Both the position numbers and the translations under genes were made by a program. From contig JAPJBO010000023.1 in the NCBI GenBank assembly GCA_030068145.1, positions 186,001 to 250,000 of the forward strand: a DNA stretch of 64,000 nt, read 5' to 3'. The stretch comes from Diplonema papillatum (taxonomy: Eukaryota > Euglenozoa > Diplonemea > Diplonemida > Diplonemidae). The notes below the pieces were generated by a model. It saw only the letters and a program-made list of their open reading frames with translations, was not told the origin of the DNA and ran no database searches. Below are positions 49,919 to 60,493 of the stretch, one piece after another (the stretch's first letter is position 1; each line of letters opens with the position of its first letter).

Positions 49919-52721
49919 TCAGCGCGAGATCGCGTCTTCCGAGTCGGCGGAGCGCGAGGAGGCGGCGTCAGGCGTGATCGAGCGATTGGCGCCGCCACCC
50001 ACGGGCTCGCCGGACGCCTGACCGGCGAGGATGGCGTAGCTCGGCAGAGTGCCGCACCTCTGCAGGTAGGCCAGGGCGAGTTCCGGGAAGACGAAGAGGA
50101 TTGCCCAGAGGCGCTCCATGGCATCGGCGGGCGGAGGCTTCGAGCGGAGGCGGCTCTTCGCGTCGAGATCGGCGTCCATCGTCAGCCGGGATTGCACAGC
50201 TGCAGGGGCGTCACACCCGACGAAGAGGTGGAGCAGCGGGGCCAACGACCGGGTGCCGCAAATAGGGCACGGGAGAAACGCCTGTCTGCGATCCGCCCTC
50301 GAGAGGTCGCGCCATTCGGTGGCGTACATGGTCATCACCAGGTGGTGGTGGCCAGTGCGGAGCTGCCGCACCTCTCTTTCCGCCCGTGGTGCCAAGTGCT
50401 TGGGGCGGGGGATGCGGCGGCCAAAGACCAACCTGGCGAACGACGACGGGTTCCTGAGGAGGGTGGCCCTGTCCAAGGCGTCTCGTGCTCCAGCTTCACT
50501 GCTCTCCAGCCAGAGGACGGAACGATAGCGGCCGTTAGCGGCCGTGGCGCAGAGGCGTGCCGAGAGCGGAGGGGGTTGATTCTTGGCCGCGGCGTCGGTG
50601 GCCGCCCGCATGAACGCGAGTGCACCACGTTTTGCGGTCTTGTCCGCCCTCTCATTGCCTTCGAGGCCGCAGTGGCCGAAGACGAACTGCAGCGTCACGG
50701 TGTAACCCAGCGACTCCAACTCGGCCAGGTGCAGCCAGATCGCGATTGGGTACGGCTGCGTCTGGCAATGGGGGCCGTGGCTCAGCGTCATCAGGAGTGA
50801 CTGAGAGTCACTGAGGACGAGGATGTTGAGCGGCGTCGGGGTTGGCGGGAGGAGGCGCAGGAGGAACTTCAGGCAGCTGTAGAGCGCGAACTCCTCGGCG
50901 CGGTAGCTGTGCGGGTGCTTGCCGGCGGGCAAAGAGGCATCGAACGTGCGTCGGTCGCCGGTGGGCTTGACGGGCAGGCCGTGGTCCGGCTTGATGGTGA
51001 CCGACGGCCCAAGATCAATAAACACGCCGGCAGCCCCCCAGGTCGTACGGTCCGCCGTGCTCCTCAGCCACGGGCGTAGGGCAGCGCTGGCGTTGGCGTC
51101 GCAGATCGAGGGCAGAGGGGGGTCACCGTGTACAACGGAGCCGTCTGGCCAGGCGACGCAGTCCGGGTGGGGTAGTTCCGCCAGGCGTTTCAGCACCGCT
51201 TGTTTTTTCTCCGCATTGCTGGCGTGCTTGCGGACTTTCAGCGACGTGTAGATCTCGACGTCGGGCCTGGGAACCCAGGGGGCGAACAAATGGAAGTCGC
51301 GGAGCTCCCGACGGCAACCGTCCGTGCCCGCTTTCTTGCGGATGTTGTCGGACGTCGACTTCAGGAGCGTGTCCAGGGAAAGCTCGTGCGCCCACAGAAC
51401 CTTGTTGAATTCAACCTTCTCCCGGAGGGCCGCGATCCTGCACTTTGCGAGCGCGCGGATCGGGAGGATACCAGTCTCCTGTTGCCCGGCGAATTCAGCG
51501 ACGCCTTTGCGACAGCCCAGGATGAGGGTAAGGGCACGACGATGCATGCGTTCAAGCGTTGTGAGGGGCCCATTAGCGGGGAGGATGAATGGCCCGTAGA
51601 TTCCGAGTGCGTACGTGTACGTGGGTAGCACATAGGAGAGATACAGGGTGCGGAGAACCGTGCCGTTGAAGCCGTAATCCTTGCCGGCCAGGTGTCGAAG
51701 GAGGTTCATCCTCAGCGAGAATCCATCGACAACCCGTTGGAGGTGAGGGAGGAAGGTGAATCCTTGGTCGATGGTTAACCCAAGAAGCTTCACTTTGTCA
51801 ACCCACTGAAGGGTAACCACCGAGTGGAGCAGTGTGAGCCCGGCATTGGCCTCTGTTACGGGCCCGAACGCGATGCCAACGAATGTTTTGCCGTCATGTG
51901 GCGTGTTCGTCCCCACCAATCTACCCTCTGCCGACACTCGCCGTTCGGTGTCAGCAGGGGGAACAGGGACGTCAGCCCTCGTCGCCTTGAAGACTACGTT
52001 CGGTGGGGGGAAAGGGGCTGCGTTCTTTCCAACGAAGAAGACACCTCTGGTCTTCAGAACGGACAGGGACATCAGCGCCTGCGCCGTCCAGCGCTCCACC
52101 ACGTCGACAACATCTTGCGCGTACTGCTCGAGGGCGGCAAACGTGCGGGCCTCCACTGCAACGCCGTCATCATCAGCATACAGGGAGAAGGTTATCGTCG
52201 CCCCGACGTTGTCCTGATGGATGCGGCGCTGCAGCCGATCGAGGTCCGAACCGAGGTCGTCGATGTAGTATAGGAACAGAAGGGGGCCGAGCACCGTCCC
52301 CTGGGGGACGCCGGTATTCAAGTCAAAGGAGCGGCCAGTCGCTCCGTCGATCTTGTAGGCCGCCCTCCTGTTCCGTAGGAAGGCCTCGATCCAGCGAAGG
52401 AACTTGGCGGGCACCCCTCTTCGCTGCAGGATGTCCATCAGCTTGCCGTGGTCGACGGTATCGAACGCGTTCGCCAGATCGAACGACAGCAAACACGTGA
52501 ACAGCAGACGGTTCCTGGCAGAGTCGAGAGCCGAAACTATCGAGAACAGCTGCTCTTCGGGACCGCGACCCTTGCGGAAGCCGCCCTGCCGCGAGTTGAA
52601 ACGCCGGACCTCAGGATGCTGCGGGCTTTCCGTGAGGTACTCGAGCCGATTCTTCACGATGACTTCCATTACCTTGGAGATCACACTCGTAAGAGATATC
52701 ACACTCGTAAGAGATATGGCC
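49919..52721 (-). CDS. LINE polyprotein: reverse transcriptase, RNase H, zinc knuckle
   Basis: One open frame with no internal stops. RT motifs in order: QGGFRKGRGPEEQLFSI, LSFDLANAFDTVDH (motif A), TGVPQGTVLGPLLFLYYIDD (motif B), YADD (motif C, about residue 191 counting from 52750). RNase H follows with SYRAEEFALY, ILVLSDSQSLL and FGHCGLEGNERADKTAKRG. Near the C-terminus there is a CPICGTRSLAPLLHLFVGC knuckle (C-x2-C-x11-H-x4-C). This order is that of I/ingi-type LINEs. The endonuclease and RT fingers are absent: the 5' end is cut by the poly(A) tail of another copy (52722-52736), which supplies lysine codons before the true sequence. An intact frame suggests recent activity, but the copy is 5'-truncated. 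Confidence 0.9.
52683..52718. repeat. 18-bp tandem duplication at the LINE junction
   Basis: ATCACACTCGTAAGAGAT occurs twice in direct repeat, immediately next to the poly(A) tail of copy B. It may be a target-site duplication left by integration or a slippage product. Confidence 0.8.
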
Positions 52722-54131
52722 TTTTTTTTTTTTTTTGCAAGAGGCACCACATTCTTTTGGCAGCTCCGGAGAGCCGCGTTCCAGTTTTCGGGCAGGCTTT
52801 ACGGGCCTCTTCGGGCCGGAAGGCATGCCAGAGAGACACAAGACACATGCAAGAGTGGGAAGGGCTATGGTACAAGGGGGGGGGGGATAACTGTGTGTGG
52901 GTGTCCAGTATCTGAGCCTTTCACACAAACCAGCCAGGTGGCGGTTGAGTGAGGTCAGGTGGAAGACCCGGGAGACCTCTCTGGCTTCTTTCTTTCTCTG
53001 CCACTGGAACTTTGAGGGGGGGGAGTTGGAATGTGGGAATAGGTATGGTGTGGCGGAGCCCACGGTTGCTTGTTTGTTGCGGGCCTCTCCCCGTAGGGCC
53101 TTGACGGCCGGGTATCGAGGCACCGGCGGGAAACGTTGGGGACCGACTAAGAGTCAGACACTGAAGTCAGAGGTCAGAGGCTGTGTACTGGGCATGGTCT
53201 GAAGATCGGCGCCCGCTCACTCTGCCCCGGCTATGCAAGGTGGATTAGGTGCGTGGGTGTCCAGTTTCTGAGCCTTTCACTCGAACCTGCCTAGTGGCGG
53301 TTGAGTGAGGTCAGGTGGAAGACCCGTTGTTTGCTGTAGGGCGCCGATACCGCTTATTGCTTGTAGTCAAGCGCGCTTCTCCCCTTTGGGCCTTGGCGGC
53401 CGGGGTGCCGAAGCAGGCGTTTACTGAGACGTTAGGCGGGAGCAGCTGCAGATCGACCGTCGGCGCAAGATGGCGTCTTCGGAAACGCCGCGAGGAGTTG
53501 GCGTCTGGCGCGTCCGAGCGGTACAGCCCGCAGCGCGCAAGTTGGTGGTGAGCGCCCTCAGCGAGAGATCGCGTCGTCCGAGTCGGCGGAGCGCGAGGAG
53601 GCGGCGTCAGGCGTTATGGAGCGATTGACGCCGCCGCCCACGGGCTCGGCGGACGTCTGGCCGGCGAGGATACCGTAACTCGGCAGAGTGCCGCACCTCT
53701 GCAGGTACGCCAGAGCGAGTTCCGGAAAAACGAAGAGGATTGCCCAGAGGCGCTCCATGGCATCGACGGGCGGCGGCTTCGCATGGAGGCGGCTCTTCGC
53801 GTCGAGGTCGGCGTCCATCGTCAGCCTGGACAGCGCTGCAGCGGGGGCGTCACATCCGACGAAGAGGTGGAGTAGCGGGGCCAACGACCGGGTGCCGCAA
53901 ATAGGGCACGGGAGAAACGCCTGTCTGCGATCCGCCCTCGAGAGGTCGCGCCATTCGGTGGCGTACATGGTCATCACCAGGTGGTGGTGGCCAGTGCGGA
54001 GCTGCCGCACCTCTCTTTCCGCCCGTGGTGCCAAGTGCTTGGGGCGGGGGATGCGGCGGCCAGAGACCAACCTGGCGAACGACGACGGGTTCCTGAGGAG
54101 GGTGGCCCTGTCCAAGGCGTCTCGTGCTCCG
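52722..54131 (-). mobile_element. LINE copy B, 5'-truncated
   Basis: Contains only the last ~190 residues of the polyprotein (to 53558), from ARDALDRATLLRNPSSFARL through the CPICGTRS knuckle to DDAISR. The 3' untranslated region ends in GTGGTGCCTCTTGC plus 15 A (52722-52736). The 5' truncation point near 54131 abuts a (GAAT)n run. About 95 percent identical to copy A by eye. Confidence 0.9.
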
Positions 54132-54167
54132 GCCGGAATGAATGAATGAATGAAAAACAAGCCGGAT

Positions 54168-54310
54168 TTTTTTTTTTTTAGATGCGGCAGGGTTCGGGAC
54201 GTGGATCAGTGTGGCTCCTGGGGCCTGGCGCGTTTGGCGTGGCGTGGCGCGCGCCAAGCGCGCCAAGCCTGGCGCGTTTGGCGCGGCGCGGCGCGTTTGG
54301 CGCACCCTGT
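54168..54310 (-). repeat. A-tailed element with GGCGCG palindromes
   Basis: A minus-strand poly(A) tract (54169-54180) is preceded by runs of TTTGGCGC / GCGCGCCAA (54215-54305). A related palindromic cluster lies at 55062-55135. Probably the 3' end of another retroposon. Confidence 0.6.
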
Positions 54311-54454
54311 AGCCCCAAGGAAATTTAGGCTCCCTCGTCACATGCACGGGGCAAAAAGAGTGCCTCGGGGGAATTGATAATTTTCCCGGGCCATTTTCCA
54401 ATGCACAAACAGTGGAATCTGGGTCTGGCAAAAGTTGTGGTGATATTTTCCCGC

Positions 54455-54800
54455 TGGTCCACGTAGCAGATCTTTTTCAACGACGTTTTGCTCGCCCTCA
54501 GCTCCGATGAAGAGAACGGTTCAAAATAGACTCGGGGACCCATACGTATGTGTGTGGTTCGTGACTCCTCATAAGATGCAGAGCACCGGGCGGCAGGTTT
54601 ACCACGGGAAGGACAGGAATCGTCCCCAGGTAGGTGACAATTTCCCGCTGGTCCACGTAGCAACTTTTTCCCGACGACTTTTTGCTCGATTTTTTCTCGG
54701 ATGAAGAGAACGGTGCCAAATAGACCCGGAACCGTAAGTGGATCCCTGTGGTTCGTCGGCCTTGCATTGCCGCAGGGTACCATGGAATACCGTGGCGAAC
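54455..54800 (+). repeat. R repeat, two tandem units
   Basis: Each unit has GCTGGTCCACGTAGCA, ...TTTTGCTCG..., GATGAAGAGAACGGT and AATAGAC; period about 190 bp. They provide the uninterrupted form of the site occupied by X. Beyond them, 54800-55470 contains only a palindromic GGCGC cluster and no supported gene. Confidence 0.8.
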
Positions 54801-55784
54801 ACGTCCAAACCGGTCCAAAAACGCTGCTTGCAGGGATCGATCCCCTGGAAAAAGCTTGTTTTTCAGTGGCTCTGGAAGGACACAGGGGTGTGGGAAGGCA
54901 CCAGAATAGGTTGACACCTTCTGAGAACAGGTTCTCTGGAAGATTTCGTCATCGATCTTCTCATCGAAGAAAAAGTTTGTCGGAACGCACGCCGGGATCG
55001 CAGAGAAAATGGACGAATGATGAACCCAAAATGAAAAGGTTGTCAATTCCTGGTGAAAACACTAAGGGCGCGCCAATCGCGCCAAACGCGCCAGAAAACA
55101 GGGTTTTCTGGCGCGGCCTGGCGCGGCTGGCGCAGGAGCCACACTGCGTGGATCCACGTGGAAATGGAAATGGAATTTTCCCCGGGCACTCTACATTTGA
55201 CCTTCGTACCGTAGGGCATGATGCCTCGGCGTACGATGGCCTGCAACAAGTCAGTTGTGCCATGTAACTTTCGTAGTTTTGTGAAAGTCTGTGCGCGCAT
55301 ACAGCTCGGTGGCGTTACTTCTGATAGACGTTTCCGCACCTCGTGGTCGCGTAAACGCTCGCCCGGATTCTTCCATCTGTGCTTACCTGTCGTCCTCCGG
55401 ACCGTTTGACATGGATTTTTTTTTTTTTCAACCCCGCCTAAGCCCCACGTAAAATCCTACCAAATGTTGTACAGAGCAGGGCTGGTCGCCACACGGTTGC
55501 CACGTGTGGCCCACATTTGCCACACGAAAATGAAAAAGTCGTGTGGCGGATGTGGCGAATTTTTCCGGTTTTTTTTCCCTCCTGAAAACCGGCCGCAATT
55601 GCCGTATAACCACCATATCCCCCTTTTTTTTGTGTTTTTTTTTTGGAGTTTTTTGGGATTTTTACGACAGGTACCCGATTCCAGCCAGTACAAGCCTGCT
55701 TTGTGGCCCTGTACTGTAGTAACCAGCTCTGCCAGCTTCTGGTGAATGTCGCCGTGAAGCAACTCACCAACTCGCACAGAAAAC

Positions 55785-56635
55785 GCAGGTTTTCGTGTCG
55801 TTGTGATGAAAAGTATGATGTGTCGCATGCATCGAGTGCAGGAACACGGTGTCTCGCTGACTCTGAGTCTGAGGGACGTGTCGCTAAGGACCGTCGGAGT
55901 CAGGGCAATATGTTAGTACATCAGCGATACGTGCAGCTACAGCGGGGCACAGCGCACGTGCATCGTTTACGTCACGCCGGTCACGCACAACTTCGGGTCG
56001 AAGCTCGACCTATGCTCGAAGTGGACATTGGAGTTGCGCAAGCTCCCTCAGCCCCGCGAGAGATGTATACCGCATTGACCCATTGATTGGGTCCACAACG
56101 AACACCCACTAACCCAGTGACCCACCTGACGACAACCAGTGGCCAACCACTGCGTGACTCAGTCACGTGTCAGTGTCTGGGTGTCTAACGCCCGAAGGCT
56201 GTGGTGCGGCCTTATAATAATAAGGCTTATTCAACAACCGGGAAAGGCAAGCCTGCGGCTGCTCCGTCTACTTTGTTGAAAACTGGACGCTAAACGGTGG
56301 TCGTGACCGACGGCCAGTGGGCATCATCCCCTCGCGTGCTGGCCCCTGGCAGCTGGATGCTGTCCTCTCTTGCGGTGGCCCGGGTGGGTGTCCACCGAGG
56401 GGTGGTTCCTTGCCCGTGGGAAGGCCGTGCTTCGCGCAGGAACCCCGGCTGAGGGGTTCGTCCCTCGCGCGGTCGGTGCTGGCGCGGTGAGAGTAGTCTC
56501 CTCGCCGCCGCCGCGGCAGGGGTGTTGCCCCCTCCGGCAGGGTTGTCATCCCTTCGAGTCCGACGACCGTTACCACACCAGGCACGTAGACACACGGAGC
56601 TTGCACATACCCAACTGTTCCCGCACTTCGAGTTG
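55785..56635. other. Interior of Y, nothing recognised
   Basis: GC-moderate sequence with overlapping frames on both strands and no motif. The 56.29-56.55 kb part is GC-rich. Confidence 0.4.
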
Positions 56636-56650
56636 GGGCCAATTCCCATT

Positions 56651-56962
56651 CCAGCACCTTTTTGAACTTTTTGCCCATTCCAGCACTCTCGCAAACTTTT
56701 TGCCCATTCCAGCACCGTTTCCAAACTTTTTGCCCATTCCAGCACTATCGCAAACTTTTTGCCCATTCCAGCACCTTTTCCAAACTTTTTGCCCATTCCA
56801 GCACCTTTTCCAAGCTTTTTGCCCATTCCAGCACTATCTCCAAACTTTTTGCCCATTCCAGCACTATTTCCAAACTTTTTGCCCATTCCAGCACTATTTT
56901 CGAACTTTTTGCCCATTCCAGCACTTTATCCAAACTTTTTGCCCACTCCAGGCTGGAGCAGA
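56651..56962 (-). repeat. 30-bp minisatellite, ten units
   Basis: Minus-strand unit GTGCTGGAATGGGCAAAAAG plus a variable 10-bp part. Translates as a ten-residue period (LEWAKSLEIV), but frames differ between copies. The plus-oriented array is at 58676-58905 (eight units), and five units lie at 60510-60660. Confidence 0.93.
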
Positions 56963-57230
56963 TCCAGCACTCGCAGTGACTCGTTTTGCCCATCATTGTG
57001 TGCCTATCACAGTACGTACATTCTGAAGTCGTTGCCGTCATGAATCCATGCCTTACTGGGTCACAGTGAGCGCACCGGACAGTCAGTCCGTTGCGGTGCG
57101 ACTGATACACGGGTTTTCCTGCGGTAGCAGCATCTAATTTTACCGCAGCACAAGCAGCCTCCGTACAAGAAAACTCTGATCCCTCTTCTACTGTCATGGG
57201 ATCGACTCTTTCCCCCAGAAATTGTTCCAA
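56963..57230 (-). pseudogene. Cys-rich ORF fragment of the duplication (copy 1)
   Basis: MEQFLGERVDPMTVEEGSEF leads to LTVRCAHCDPVRHGF, CTYCDRH and HCECWIC, after which the frame runs into the 30-bp minisatellite. The closely spaced CxxC and CxxxH motifs resemble the repeated Cys/His motifs at the C-terminus of the LINE at 61.9 kb, so a LINE origin is plausible. The same frame recurs at 60668-60940. Confidence 0.45.
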
Positions 57231-57231
57231 A

Positions 57232-57476
57232 TCTGTGACACTTTTCGTGGAATGAGTGATATATAGCTAGAAATAGCTACATGTAGCTGGCCAAATAGCT
57301 AGCTAAGTGTCGCGGCATTTTTTCCCCCCTACCCCAGGGTTTTCACCAAATCTGTGACACTTTTCGTGGAATGAGTGATAAATAGCTAAAAAGAGCTACA
57401 TGTAGCTGGCCAAATAGCTAGCTAAGTCTCGCACTGTCTTTTCGGCATTTTTGCCCCCCTACCCCAGGGTTTTCAC
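57232..57476. repeat. ~122-bp tandem pair with AGCTACATGTAGCT palindrome
   Basis: Each unit starts AAATCTGTGACACTTTTCG, carries AGCTACATGTAGCTGGCC and TAGCTAGCTAAG, and ends CCCCAGGGTTTTCACC. Repeated at 60940-61190. The opening words also occur at 45243 and, inverted, at 44140-44170 inside Z. Confidence 0.9.
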
Positions 57477-57954
57477 CAAAAAAAACTTTTCGAAATCTCA
57501 GCCATTCTGAGCCATCGAGCCACCAGTGGCTGCCACTGGCTGCAGTGGCTGTCCCCCACACTGCGTGACACGTTTGTCAAGTTGTCAGTGACTGTTGTGA
57601 AACCTTTGTAGGCTATTACGAGCCACTGCGCAAGCGTACTAAGTAGCGTGATGAACCCGGTTTTGTCATCAGTGGTCGGCGGGTCGCGAAGGGCGACGCC
57701 CAGTGCTGTGGCGTCGCCATCTCGAGATCTACTGCTGCGGCCTGCCGGTCGTAGAAGATTCCGCAAAATCAGTGGAGAAGTAGACTCCTACTGTAGAGTG
57801 ATTTTGGAACGACCCGTAGTGTAGGTGGCGCACGTCGGCGGAGCGTTTGTAGGTGGCGCTTTGGTGGGCGCCCCTTGGACGAAATCGGCTCGTGCAGCTT
57901 GGCTACGTGTTGTCCGGACTGTCTCCGTCTTGGCCGCATGACAAGGCGACTTCT

Positions 57955-58235
57955 GTAGAAGAAAGAAGAGAAGAAAAAGGCCGCTCCTGGTCCAGGAACG
58001 TGACGGTCAACCACAGCTTGCAAAGCTTGAGTCGGAGACAGCACAGTGCCACAACCCCGTCCGCTCTGCCCTGCGGCTGACCGTCTCGACGAGCTTGCGT
58101 TCAGCCGCGAATCAGCGCGAGCGCCAAGAGGTGCGCCAAGCCTTGATGCTTTAGTCTGGGAAATCGGGAGCCACTTGACCCGTAGGCCCGTGGCTGCAGT
58201 ACCGCCGAACACGTGAAGCTTGGCTCCCGTGTATT
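57955..58235 (+). repeat. Captured copy of the zinc/polyQ gene 3' segment
   Basis: Matches 6054-6318 with a small insertion near 58105 (AGCCGCGAATC) and single-base changes. It begins exactly where the segmental duplication stops. Confidence 0.85.
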
Positions 58236-58511
58236 TAGCCCCCCCAGGCATCTTGTTAAGAACCATCCATCCATCCATCAGCCGGCTGACCCCCCCCCCT
58301 CATAGGCTATTTTCACTGTGTGAGGGGGGAGACGCTACCTGTCACTCTCTAAGGTGGTCACCACGGTGGGCGGTCAGAAAAAAAAAAATTTTTTTTTTGC
58401 CCCAAATACCCCAAATACCACACTTTGGAAATTTTTTGTGGGCACACTTTTGGCAGGGAATTTTGACCATTTCACCTTCGAGAATTTGACCACCCAGCCT
58501 CCAAGGCAACT

Positions 58512-58600
58512 GCACTGTAGAGGGGGGGGGGGGGTCTGGTTTATCCGGCCATCCGGCCAAAGTGGCTGATCCTTAACAAGAGCGCTGAGCCCCCCCCTGC
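58512..58600 (+). repeat. Second copy of the 39022-39105 element
   Basis: TGCACTGTAGAGGGG..., TCTGGTTTATCCGGCCATCC, AACAAGAGCG, C tract. The stretch from 58236 to 58511 holds only A/T homopolymers. Confidence 0.8.
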
Positions 58601-58675
58601 AGATGGTAAAACCCGAAGGTATGGAAATTGCAGTGTTGATCTTGCCATAATATTGGTAAAGGGTGGTAATACTAA

Positions 58676-58905
58676 TAGTGCTTGGTTGGGCAAAAAGTTT
58701 GGAAATAGTGCTGGAATGGGCAAAAAGTTTGGAAATAGTGCTGGAATGGGCAAAAAGTTTGGGCAGAGTGCTGGAATGGGCAAAAAGTTTGGGCAGAGTG
58801 CTGGAATGGGCAAAAAGTTTGCGATAGTGCTGGAATGGGCAAAAAGTTTGGAAATAGTGCTGGAATGGGCAAAAAATTTGAAAATGGTGCTGGAATGGTA
58901 ATTGG
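58676..58905 (+). repeat. 30-bp minisatellite, eight units, plus orientation
   Basis: ATGGGCAAAAAGTTTGG with AAATAGTGCTGGA or GCAGAGTGCTGGA variants; opposite orientation to the arrays at 56.7 and 60.5 kb. Confidence 0.93.
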
Positions 58906-59162
58906 CCCCTTCGAGTTGCCGTAGTTCGACCTCAAACTTGCACGTGGTTTCGGCCCCGCTGCAGCTGCACACATCGCAGAAGCAGCGTCAACGCCGACTG
59001 ACAACGGTTGAGAAACGTCCCCAAGACTCAGAGTGTCGTCCCTGTTCCTCGAGTAAGTTGACTCCGCCAGGCTGGATGGCGTCCTGTAACTGGACCTGTT
59101 CCTGCACTCGATGCATAATTTTCATCCCAACGACACAAGAACCTGGGTTTTCACCCGTTTTC

Positions 59163-59306
59163 TGTGCGAGTGAGTGAGTTGCTTCACGGCGACATTCACC
59201 AGATGTTAACAGAACTGGTTACTGCAGTACAGGGCCACAGAGCAGCTTGTACTGGCTGGGATCGGGTACCTGTCGTAAAAATCCCAAAAAACTCCCAAAA
59301 AAACAC
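59163..59306 (-). repeat. Inverted partner of 55640-55780
   Basis: GCGACATTCACCAGATG ... GGGTACCTGTCGTAAAAATC pairs with the segment just inside the left arm of Y. It extends the inverted symmetry of Y, although it is not at its terminus. Confidence 0.8.
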
Positions 59307-59930
59307 AAAGTACGTGCGCTCGGCTAAGGCCGGCGCGTGGCGAGACTGGAGGCAGCAGTTAAAGTTCGGGGAACAGCAAAGTTCGTTCGGGTGAAGCAAA
59401 GTTCGGGCGAAGCTAAGTTCTGGTGAAGCAAAGTTCGGGCGAAGCTAAGTTCGGGTGAAGCAAAGTTCTGGTGAAGCTAAGTTCGGGCGAAACAAAGTTC
59501 GGGCGAAACAAAGTTCGGGCGAAACAAAGTTCGGGCGAAGCAAAGTTCTGGGCGAAGCTAAGTTCGGGTGAAGCAAAGTTCTGGTGAAGCAAAGTTCGGG
59601 CGAAACAAAGCTCTGGGGGAAGCAAAGTTCGGGCGAAGCAAAGTTCGGGCGAAGCTAAGTTCTGGTGAAGCAAAGTTCGGGCGAAGCAAAGTTCGGGTCA
59701 AGCTAAGTTCGGGCGAAACAAAGTCCGGGCGAAGCTAAGTTCTGGGGGAAGCAAAGTTCGGGTGAAGCAAAGTTCTGGTGAAGCTAAGATCGGGCGAAAC
59801 AAAGTTCGGGCGAAGCTAAGTTCGGGTGAAGCTAAGTTCGGGTGAAGCAAAGTTCTGGTGAAGCAAAGCTCGGGCGAAGCAAAGTTCGGGCGAAGTTCGG
59901 GTGAAGCAAAGTTCTGGTGAACATTGCATG
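59307..59930 (-). repeat. Composite element with 16-bp minisatellite core, copy 3
   Basis: Left flank GTACGTGCGCTCGGCTAAGG and core 59365-59925 are present. The right flank is missing: the core stops at GTTCTGGTGAA and jumps to CATTGCATGTTCATAGGACC. Confidence 0.85.
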
Positions 59931-59931
59931 T

Positions 59932-60197
59932 TCATAGGACCTCCAGTCTCGAAAAATTCTCAAAAACTTCAAACCGAAAAAAACACTTCGCGCGGGGATC
60001 GAACCGCGGACCTGTGGGTCCGGAGACCGCCGCACTGTTGAAGTGGACCATACAGGCATGAAATCCGAAAAACGGAAAAAGCCAACCCCGCGCTATTATC
60101 CAGTTCAAAACAATACACTTTTTTAGTGTAGAGAAAAGTGGGGTTGGCTCGAATAGAGGCTATTCACATTGCATGTTCATAGGACCTCCAGTCTCGA
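59932..60197 (-). repeat. Two LINE 3' markers around a tRNA-like segment
   Basis: CATTGCATGTTCATAGGACC occurs at 59932 and 60169. Between them the minus strand has a B box GGTTCGATCC with a five-pair T stem (CGCGG/CCGCG) and partial acceptor pairing (CACTTC/GAAGTG), but no normal anticodon arm. It looks like a tRNA-derived SINE head attached to LINE 3' sequence. Confidence 0.5.
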
Positions 60198-60493
60198 AAA
60201 AAGGGGGATATGGTGGTTACACGGCAATTGCGGCCGGTTTTCAGGAGGGAAAAAAAACCGAAAAAAATCGCCACATTCGCCACACGACTTTTTCATTTTT
60301 GTGTGGCAAATGTGGGCCACACGTGGCAACCGTGTGGCGACCAGCCCTGTACAGAGCGCTTTTCAGGGTCCTCGGGGCACTTTGTGTGTGTGGAGCTCAG
60401 ACTGACACTGTGTTGGGGGGTGTTCGGACAAAATGCGGCGCGTGCAGGTGGGTTTTGCTCATGGAAGGTAGCAACACAGCAAGAATTGCTAAC

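Larger units (their letters stand above)
56636..57964. repeat. Segmental duplication, copy 1
   Basis: From GGCCAATTCCCATTCCAGC to TTCTGTAGAAGAAA. It is practically identical to 60494-61673 apart from extra 30-bp units here and a few single-base differences (for example one G/C change in the GGG(C/G)GACGCCC stretch). Confidence 0.95.
55477..60349. mobile_element. TIR transposon Y, 4.9 kb, 7-bp target duplication
   Basis: Ends CAGGGCTGGTCGCCACACG on both sides form inverted repeats of about 150 bp (55477-55630, 60198-60349), flanked by TACAGAG at 55470-55476 and 60350-60356. Same family of ends as X. The interior is composite: part of a segmental duplication, the 3' segment of the zinc/polyQ gene, 30-bp and 16-bp minisatellites, and an internal inverted pair (55640-55780 against 59163-59306). 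No transposase recognised, so it is non-autonomous. Confidence 0.9.

Noticed and set aside
49850-50800. 316-residue plus-strand frame antisense to the LINE
   Set aside because: The opposite strand encodes RT, RNase H and a zinc knuckle; this is a shadow.
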